Origin: Undaria pinnatifida
Lineage: Eukaryota > Sar > Phaeophyceae > Laminariales > Alariaceae
Direction: 5' to 3'
DNA: 64,000 bases
Assembly (NCBI GenBank): GCA_012845835.1
Contig: JABAKD010000011.1
Coordinates: 11,661,865-11,725,864, forward strand
Numbering within the stretch: the first letter of the stretch is position 1; each line of letters opens with the position of its first letter. This document shows, in pieces, positions 10,801 through 19,800 of the stretch. Under the pieces are notes generated by a model that was given only the letters and a program-made list of their open reading frames with translations, did no database searches and had not been told where the DNA came from. Position numbers and translations under genes: made by a program.

Positions 10801-13800
10801 GTAGCTAGCTCGAGAATTATCATACCAGTTCGTACGAAATGTGACCAAACGTAAACAAGCAAGAAGAGCAGCCGTTGTCGAAGCAGCAGCAGCAAGCAGC
10901 AGCAGCAGCACAGCAGCAGCACCCTGGCAGCAGCAAGCACCAGCAGCAGACAACGCATCCTCGCGGATCGCAGCCCCTGCTGACAGATCCACCGCCCCTG
11001 TTGTGGGCTTGCTGTCGGAGGCGGCTCAGCTAGGCTGCTTGCCGGGGCCGGAGATTGCACTTGTAACTTATAACTAGCTCGCTCGTCGGGTCGCTCGTCG
11101 GGTCGACCCGGTGGTCTAACGGTACGGGCATGTCCATGCACGTGGGTTGCGGTTTCTTTCCTATTTCTCGCGCGCACACCACATGACATAATCATCATCA
11201 GCTGCAAACAATGCCGGTAAAAAACGCAGAGAACACGACATACTGGGAAAAGTACGAGGGACCAAGGACCAACCAACCGACCGAGGTATACATGCTTTGA
11301 CCCGTGACTTTTTGACTCTGACCCGTGAGAAATGTCACGGGTCGAGTTAACGTGACCCGCCAGACGACCCGAATCTCGCGGGTCACCCGGATTGTCGCGG
11401 GTCGGGTCGGGTCGGGTCAAGACGATTTCAAAATCTCGCGGGTCGGGTCGGGTCGGGTCAAGACGTCTCGAAAATCTCGCGGGTCGGGTCGGGTCGGGTC
11501 AAGAGGTTTTCAAAATCTCGCGGGTCGGGTCGGGTCGGGTCAAGACGTCTCGAAAATCTCGCGGGTCGGGTCGGGTCAGCTGACCCGACCCGACCCGACC
11601 CGACCCGCGAGATTTGACCCGACCCGTGAAAAGCCCTGATAATTTCGTGCTCCGTACTATCAGACGACCATACATCTTCACACAAGGGGCCGCCAAACAA
11701 AATCAACAAATGGAGAACTGTGCAACTCACGAGTGCCCACTGCTGCACCACCCGCTCTTGGCATTGCCACGTTGTGCCAAACATTCTCTCAACCAGGCAA
11801 AACGCTTGAAGGAGGCGTTGCGAGAGCAAAATCCAATGCACCCCCCTTATGGAAGAGTCAGCAGCTAGAGGAAACGGACACTCAGATAATAAAAAAACGA
11901 ATGGAACAACATATTCAGGCCCGTGTATGAACGGCGGTAACAACGCCAAGTGCAAACTTTAAAGATGCCTCTTGCCATGTACTAGTATGGCATTGCCACA
12001 ACTAACGAGCGGACTGCGACCCCGGCATGACGGAACTCTCACCAAACTGTTAGCCGCAACATCCGCCGGGGGGATGTTGACCGCCTTGTAAGCTCCCAGG
12101 AAATCGTTTCTGGTGGTGAAAGGGAGGAAGCCGGCAAGGGAAGGATAGGAAGAGCCTGAGTCGGGTTATTTCGTGGAGCAATCGTGTTAACCCTTTGCTC
12201 GGGGAGTGCAACGCTTAAAGAAACGTGGCAAGCGAGATTCGAAAGGTTGTTCGAAAACATCCCGTCGGTTATCACCCGAAGTCGAACGGGATGCAAGCGC
12301 CATGAACTAGGTCAAACCGCACTCCAGGATAAAGCCGGTGTAATTGAAGTTCGCCCCCGAGTGAGTGAGCGAGCGAGCGACGGAGACGAGAACGGTGATA
12401 TCGTATTGCCGTCTCGACATACGGTCACCAACTTTGTCATCAACGCAGCACACCCCTTTTCGATTTCACGAAGGAAGCACGTCGAAAAACGATTTGCGCC
12501 AGACGGATCCTATCTCAGCCTGTTCATCGCACAATCTAGTGTCTCGTCCTGAAATTCTCCTTGATTGCTTAGCGATGGTAGTTCGCCCTCTTTCATGGTA
12601 CCGGTCCTATTGTCAGGGGGTTACGTCTCAAACGAAGCGCGTTTGCCATACCCCACAACCTACAAACACATCGTTTGCAACACAATCGCGAAAATCACCA
12701 CAAACCTGTCATGCCGAAGACCGCCGGAATTCTCACCTTCTGATATGGAACGAACTGAAGCTTCCGGAAGGGTCTTCTTCCCTGAGCAACGCGACCACCT
12801 TCATTGAGTAACAAAACAACGCGCAACACCAGTAGCGGTCAACGACTTACCAAGCACGGTGTACGCGGCTGCAAGCAAAAGCCAGACGCACCTAGTAATA
12901 ACTGATACAAGACACGCATTAACGTTTACCAACGACGATGTAGGCGGCAGAAATGAAAATCCAGACACCGGTAATGTAGCAGCCCACGAGAAAAGTAGAA
13001 CGGACAACCAAAGCACCATGAAGCTTTATTACGTTAACCCCTTCAGAACTGCACGCACATTTTTGGGGACAAACTAATTGGAATAAGTGTGGATACAAAA
13101 TAATGTACAAGGGCAAAGACGCCTCACACGGGCGCAAACCGTGAAAAACGGCAAACGTCGAGAGAGACGTCCATGCAGATACTGGACACCAACAAAACAA
13201 AAAGGTTCGACTTGAAAAAGAAAGGCCTAAGTTTAAGCTAGTCGAGGTCCGCTAAGGTCCATCCGCCTACATTGTCTCCCCGAACCTCAAACATATTTTT
13301 TTACTAGCCACCCCCCCTCCTCCCCATCACCCCCTTGAACAAAACAATTAATCGTCTACCTCAAACGTGTAACTAATCCATGTCTTTGATCATATCCTAC
13401 CGAAGTGTTCGTAAAATAAGTACCAATTATTGGTTTGCAGGCATTGTCCGCCCTTCCGTGTAACTCTTGCATTTCGTGGTTCTGTCTGACCACCGTTGCA
13501 GTAGGCCACCCGTTCCACCATGTATCTCGTGGTTGTACCTGGCGAGCATTGCAATAGACCATCGTTTCATCCCTGTACTTCGTGTTGTTACCTGGCTAGC
13601 CTTGCAATAGACCTCTTCCGGGTAGTGCACCATGTCCCTCAATAGCCGCTTGTAATACCGGTCAGCGACCTCGTCCGTGTGCAGCACGATCGAGTAAAAT
13701 GGGGCTAGGAGACGGGCGTCGTGACTCCGCCAGTGAATTATCTGCAGCCAGAACACGATAGCGGCGCCGTACGCATGGGAGGGGGTCTTGGATTACCTCC

Positions 13801-16800
13801 TTGGGCTAAAGTGGCGCTTGGGTTTGATAGGAGCGTGGTTAAGTCTATTATAGTTGGCAGGTCGTTGCGCGTCCCTTCTCCGTGCTTTCAAAGGATCGTT
13901 CAAGCTAAAAACAATAATTCCTTCGCCATGTTATGCAGGAAACCATTGAGGCCCACGAGAAAGACCTGTCGCTGTCACTTTCAGGTTAGGCCGAGATATA
14001 AACGTCAGTTGGCCACCGACCGGGCCAGTCGCCGTTTTTCGACCACAAAATTGTTGGGCCAAGGGGTGTTCATCGGGTTGCACCTTTTCTTTTTTCTTCT
14101 CAACGTCAGAATAGAGCCCCGTCACGTGAGGGGCCTCAGAAAAGTTATATGCACCCTTACCGAGGCGTTTGTCCGGAGCCGCCTGTGCGTAGAGGGGGTC
14201 ATACAATGGCTGGAGCTCCCTCAAGTACGAACGCACATTCTACAGCTGTGCGAACCCGGCGGCGAGCTATCACATTGCGGTCGCCACCATAACACCCCGA
14301 ACCGTCAACCAAGCAAGACAACACTAAACGCAGGTGAAAGCGACGATGCGCGGACAGCACAACGAATGCAAAGCCGACAAAGGAGCGCTTCTGGTCTGCC
14401 TTTACGTCGCAAAAGGCATCCCGATACATGCCATTCTCTCCAAGAGACTGCAGGCGAAAACTACACCAGGTAGGCTTCACTGCGAACATAATGGCAAAAG
14501 CATTAGTTTCCCGCCGCCTTCCCTGCTCTTTCCCTCTGCCCAATACAAACCCAGGGCACCAGCATGGACAACCGTCACGCGGGGATGGTTCCTCCCACTA
14601 CGTGGGACCACAGCAAGCAGACTCCACGATGGACCCAAAAAAACACGTGTTCCTATAGTGCTACAACTATTGTCGGATATTACGCTGTTATAGATTATGT
14701 ACATGTGCCTAAGCTCATTGCTTTAGGTTCGGCCGCGTTGTTGCGCCGTATTTTATAGTGGAACGTATCTCCGAGGTATCCGCGAGCATAGAGTCCGGAA
14801 TATGAACAACCATATCGGGTTGTGATTGCTATCTTCCCCCATAATACTGAGCCAACATACGTCACCTTGGCTTCTTGCCAGGCTTCCCGGTACTCCACGA
14901 GCTCTCTTCCGAACAGCCATTGCTTGGCGAGTTCGTACGGCGAGGCCTGATATTCAGGTTCCATCGCACGATGGCGCGCGCACCAACATCAAACGGAGGG
15001 CGGCAAGAGACATCAAAACGAGGGGCGGAAAGAAGGAAAAAAGGAAGGCGCGTATTGTCACGTTTTTCATGCCGTGCTCTTGTCAGACCATCGACTGCGA
15101 GCACAAGGTTCGATGGATCGATCATATTCGTAGCGAGAGTGTTTATGCTCCCACATTTCCGAGGCCCTCATTCTTCGATCATGGCGTCGTTCAATAACCA
15201 CAACACTCAGATCGAAGATGTGAGGAAACCCCAGTTTTGGGCGACGCCTGTAACACCTTCAGAAGCTCCCACACTAACACTAGTATACTACATCTAGACC
15301 GCCGTCCGTTACGGGTCTAAGCCGCCGTTTGTAACATAATTGATTCAGATGGGGGTGCTATGGCACACATAGCGCGCCCATCGAGGGCGATATTACCATA
15401 TGCTTGGTAATCCGGGGATACGCATCCGTCAACCACTGTGTTGTTCTCACATTAACTCGCACAATCAAGTCCGTGGCCACAGAACAGGCTCCAGTCACTC
15501 TGGTGGGGGATAATACTATGAGAGAAAAGAGAAAAAAAAGTGGTACACGTTTATATCATAGCTTAAGAACGTCGTACATCCGCCAAATATGTATAAAAGT
15601 GAAATCGGAAGTCAGCGTACGTACATAACATGCCCATACTGTACATGAGTTTCAAGACTTGTAGCTGAAACCGACTACACCGCATGCCACCCAGGAAAAG
15701 CTGGGAAGCGTGATTGGCTATCATAGGGGTACCCTACCGTCAGTTGACTAGTAAGAAACGCTGGCAAGGAAGATCGCTGACACACTTACCAAGGTCCGAC
15801 GTTCTTTACGCCACAAATTATCAACCTCAAACATCTAACTCCGATCACAGAATCGCATGGAAACATGGTCCAGTTCCTTCCCCAGATGCGGGTCAGTTGC
15901 TTGCTTTCGCTCTGTGCGCGCAACTGCCCGTGTTTCCATGCCGGTGAAACAATATTGTACATGGCAACCTTTAAGAAACATACACTCTACAGCACACAAA
16001 AAATCGGCAAACAAACCGGATCTCAATACTGAACTGAAATGGTCGACGCCGAAGTTCATTTATTTCGTACTAATAGCACCCTTAACTAAATATGCTCTGA
16101 GATCGGGGATATCAAAAGAAGACAATAAATAACTAAAACACCACACGCAATCAATCAACCAGTCGGTCAAATTGGCTCTCTTACCTCGAGGTCGACTCGT
16201 TCATCTAGTCGTCGCGGCATGACGAACGCAGATTTAGAAACCTCGAAGGCCGGAAGCCCCTTTTCGTACTGAGCGCCCACTTCTTCGAGGTACTGCGAAA
16301 CAGCCTGAAGGGTACCAGAAGGGAAGGCGTGTCGGGGAGGAGGGGGGTGCGTACTCATTAGGCATGTCGGGGGGGGGGGGGGGGGTCAGTTTCCACGCCT
16401 GCCGCCAATAGTTGGCAGCCCCCAACTGCGTATCGTCTCCCGCAAAAATGGAAACTAATAAATATCTGGAGTTAGTGTGAACGAATTACGTTTCACCCCA
16501 CACTATTACCTACATATTCTCCAACGTTGCACATTTCGCTTCTCTAGCAAATGGGGTTACGTAGATATCCTACCTTACCTACCGTGCATGGCAACGTCTC
16601 ATTGCACACACGCGCAAGGGTTTCCTTTAGACTTCCCTCCGGGCCCAATCCGGAGGCTAACCCCCAAAGAGACTGTGACCCTGTAACCAATACTACGGCG
16701 CATGCCCGCATCCCTATTTACACCTAATGCCTAATGCAGCCGTCTGCCTCGGTGACGTCATTCCACACGCCACGAGCGTTTTCTTCTAATTATACTGCAA

Positions 16801-19800
16801 GAAACAAAGACAGCTGACGCCCAACGAAACGAAGCCACATGAACACTTTACCAGACACGACGGTCGCATGGATGCTACGACACAACCTCTCAACAAGGGT
16901 GTGAAAAAAAAAAGAGTGCCGGAACTGAGGGGCGCCATTCTCCAGACACAGATATGCACCGCAATAGTGACAACAAACACTACCGTCGTGTTTTTGATCG
17001 ATTATGTCTTCACCGGTTGTTCACCATGTCAGTAAAATAGAAAACGAGACGATGTCAGCCCGGTTTGAAAGTTTTGCTTCTTCCAATGACAGCACGCCTC
17101 ACCTTGTTGTTAAGACGCTTCACATTTTCGGAGGGCGAGATTCCCAGATTGCCCGATAATGCCTCCTTTTCGATGAATTCCTCAGTAGTGATCACGCTCA
17201 CCCGCCCTGACTCCCGAAGCTTATCGAAAGAGAACAACTCACGAAGGTCCACCTCCTGGAGAAGGAAACCGCAGACGAACCAACACGTAGACCAAGCCAT
17301 GGGTGGGGGTTTGGCTTAGGCGGAAGACACGAGCCCTAGGATAGGGGCACTAATGTGGCGCAAGTTTTTTTGCTATATAGTGTGCTGACTGGCCGGGTTC
17401 CTCAACAGAGTACCTGCTCGATATCGTAGTGTCGTTTGCGCTAACAAAAGTACATGTAGCCGCTGTATACCTATGATTAGGCCATGGGCTTGCTCATCGG
17501 GTTGCACGTTCATCTTTCTCTGAAACCATTTTTTGAGTGGGGGATGAGCCCCCCAAGGGAGAATCGCCTCCGAAACTGTAGGTACGCCCCTATGATACCG
17601 TCACATGTGTATGGAGTCGGCGTACGCGTAAACGCAGCAGGGAGAGCCTCGCCGAAAACGCCACGCCCGTACGAGTACCCACGCCTTGAACTCAAACCCT
17701 TAGACCACAGCTCTCTTATGTTCAAAACCGAAAAATATATATATGTATCAAAACTGGTTTCAAAACCTTGAATCCTCGCCGGAGATCTTGAGGTGTTATT
17801 ATTGCGGGCAGTTGGCTGAAAAAAAACGCACTTCAGTTACAGTGAGGGGTCCCCAGTAGCGCCGATCGAATAGCGCCACTGTCCTGCATAGTGCCAGTGA
17901 AATTTCTTGGCACTACTGCAACTCTCTTAGTAACCCTATTCCCGATAGCGCCGGTGCCCTGTAGAGTGCGGGTATAGACCAACGCCGGCACTATTGGGAA
18001 CCCCCCCTGGTAGCAGGCTTTACTTCGGCGGGGGTCTTTACGCTTCAATTATAAAAACGTCCGCAGTACGGGTTTGGACGCTCCAAACGCTGTGTCGCTG
18101 GCTGTGGTCTCAAAAACGGGCCTGGTTTGCAACCTACTATAGGACAAATACATCAGGAGACGGCAGTTTTGGGCGCCGTCGGTTACACTTTTCAGAGCTC
18201 CCACATTAAAAGTAGTGTACTCCCTAGAGTGCACGTATGCGCCAGCCAACAATGCCGGCAGTATACTGGACACCCGGCACTATTGGGTATAGTACCTCTA
18301 TGCTGGTACTAGTATTTACCGGCACTATATCGGCAATATGCACCACTCAATCCGCACTATAGAGGGACCGCCACGGCAGTGTCAACTCTACAACGCCGTC
18401 CAACACAGGCCTAACCTGCCGTATCCTGACATGTTTGCCGAAGAGGACGTTAAGTAAGGGCAACGCGCTGTACTTGAAACATAATGTAATACACTTCAGC
18501 TGTGAGATCGAGGATTTCGACACACATCATCTTTGCAAGCTGTGTGTGATATTTAAATCGCGCGTGTTACGGGAGTGTGCACGATAGTCCTCATGAAGGA
18601 TACATGGGGTCGGTTATTAGCGCCAACTTCCGCACTGACAACACCGCGAGAAAAACAAAATAACTCACCTTTTTACCGGGTTCAGTGTTCATTCGCCAGA
18701 TTGGGAATGGTGGCGGGATGACGAACGTGCGCCCCGTAGCCGCCGCGATTGCAACGGCAGCCTCCAGAGACAATCTGATGTTGTTGAAACCTCCCAGGTC
18801 TTTCTCGAGCGTAAGGTATTTCGTCGCGTTTCCATCTACAAGCCCATGGTACATCGGTCCCCGATATGCCGCGTCCCTGTGAACACATCGTAGAGAGTTC
18901 GCGAGATTCAGCGGCGCGGTGTGAGGCCGCACATGGAGTAACGAGGTGAAGCTGAGGGTCCGAGTACGTTAAGGCCACATGAATGTGGCCAAACTCTTGC
19001 GTTTGTCTCAAGAAAAAGCTGCTCATCGATTCTTCCGGCAAATAATTTGAAAAAATGACAGTTTCGCTGTTTTCGGGGGAAAAAGACAAGTTGTTTTTAG
19101 TGGGTTTTACGCAGAATATCTGTTGTACTCCCTTAATAGAGATTGGCATATAAGAGAGGTCAACTCTGCCTGGCACATCCCTCTCTTAAACTGTAGCCGC
19201 GACAGTAGATAAAAAATCGTACCCGAAAAAAATACGAACAAGCTATGTTCTTGTTTGAGATAGTCGAGTGTTGCGCTCAAAAAAGGGGAACAAAAAGGGA
19301 AAAAAACGCCCTGGATTATAATATATATGCGTTAGTTTTTACAATCCGAGAACAGTGGATCTTGCCTGTAAAACTCTTGACTCTATTTCAAGCCAATTAT
19401 TTTTTTGGCGAAACGCCTACTCGCACCTGCTTGACAATTTTTCTCCTTAGGGATCCTTCGTGGCCTTAAGAAACGGCGTCGGTGGGCGTTGCACAGTACC
19501 CACAATTCCAGCTACTTCTCAGCAGTGTCAGCCACAATCGGCGGGATGTGCAAGAAAAACACATAACAAATCTTCCCCGGCCTCGGCTTACCCAGGTACG
19601 TCCTTCCACGTAGCAATATTCGCGATGTTGTCCGCCCCTTCTCCCTCCCTCGTAGTCGCACACTCCATCGACCCCTGAACTGCCCCGTTTGGGAAACTCA
19701 CCCCTCCCGCCATCGATTCCTTCGCGGTTTCGTCAACCGCGTCTCCCTCAACGGGGGTCTTATCTTCTTCCCCCTTCTCACCATCCTCCTCGATCTCTCC

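Noticed and set aside
10479-11420. 313-codon minus-strand open frame
   Set aside because: It spans the CAG-bearing tandem duplication and GGGTC array; the leucine- and alanine-rich blocks come from the microsatellites.
13721-14473. 250-codon plus-strand frame
   Set aside because: It overlaps a fucosyltransferase intron and a family A repeat copy; no similarity to a known protein and low-quality composition.
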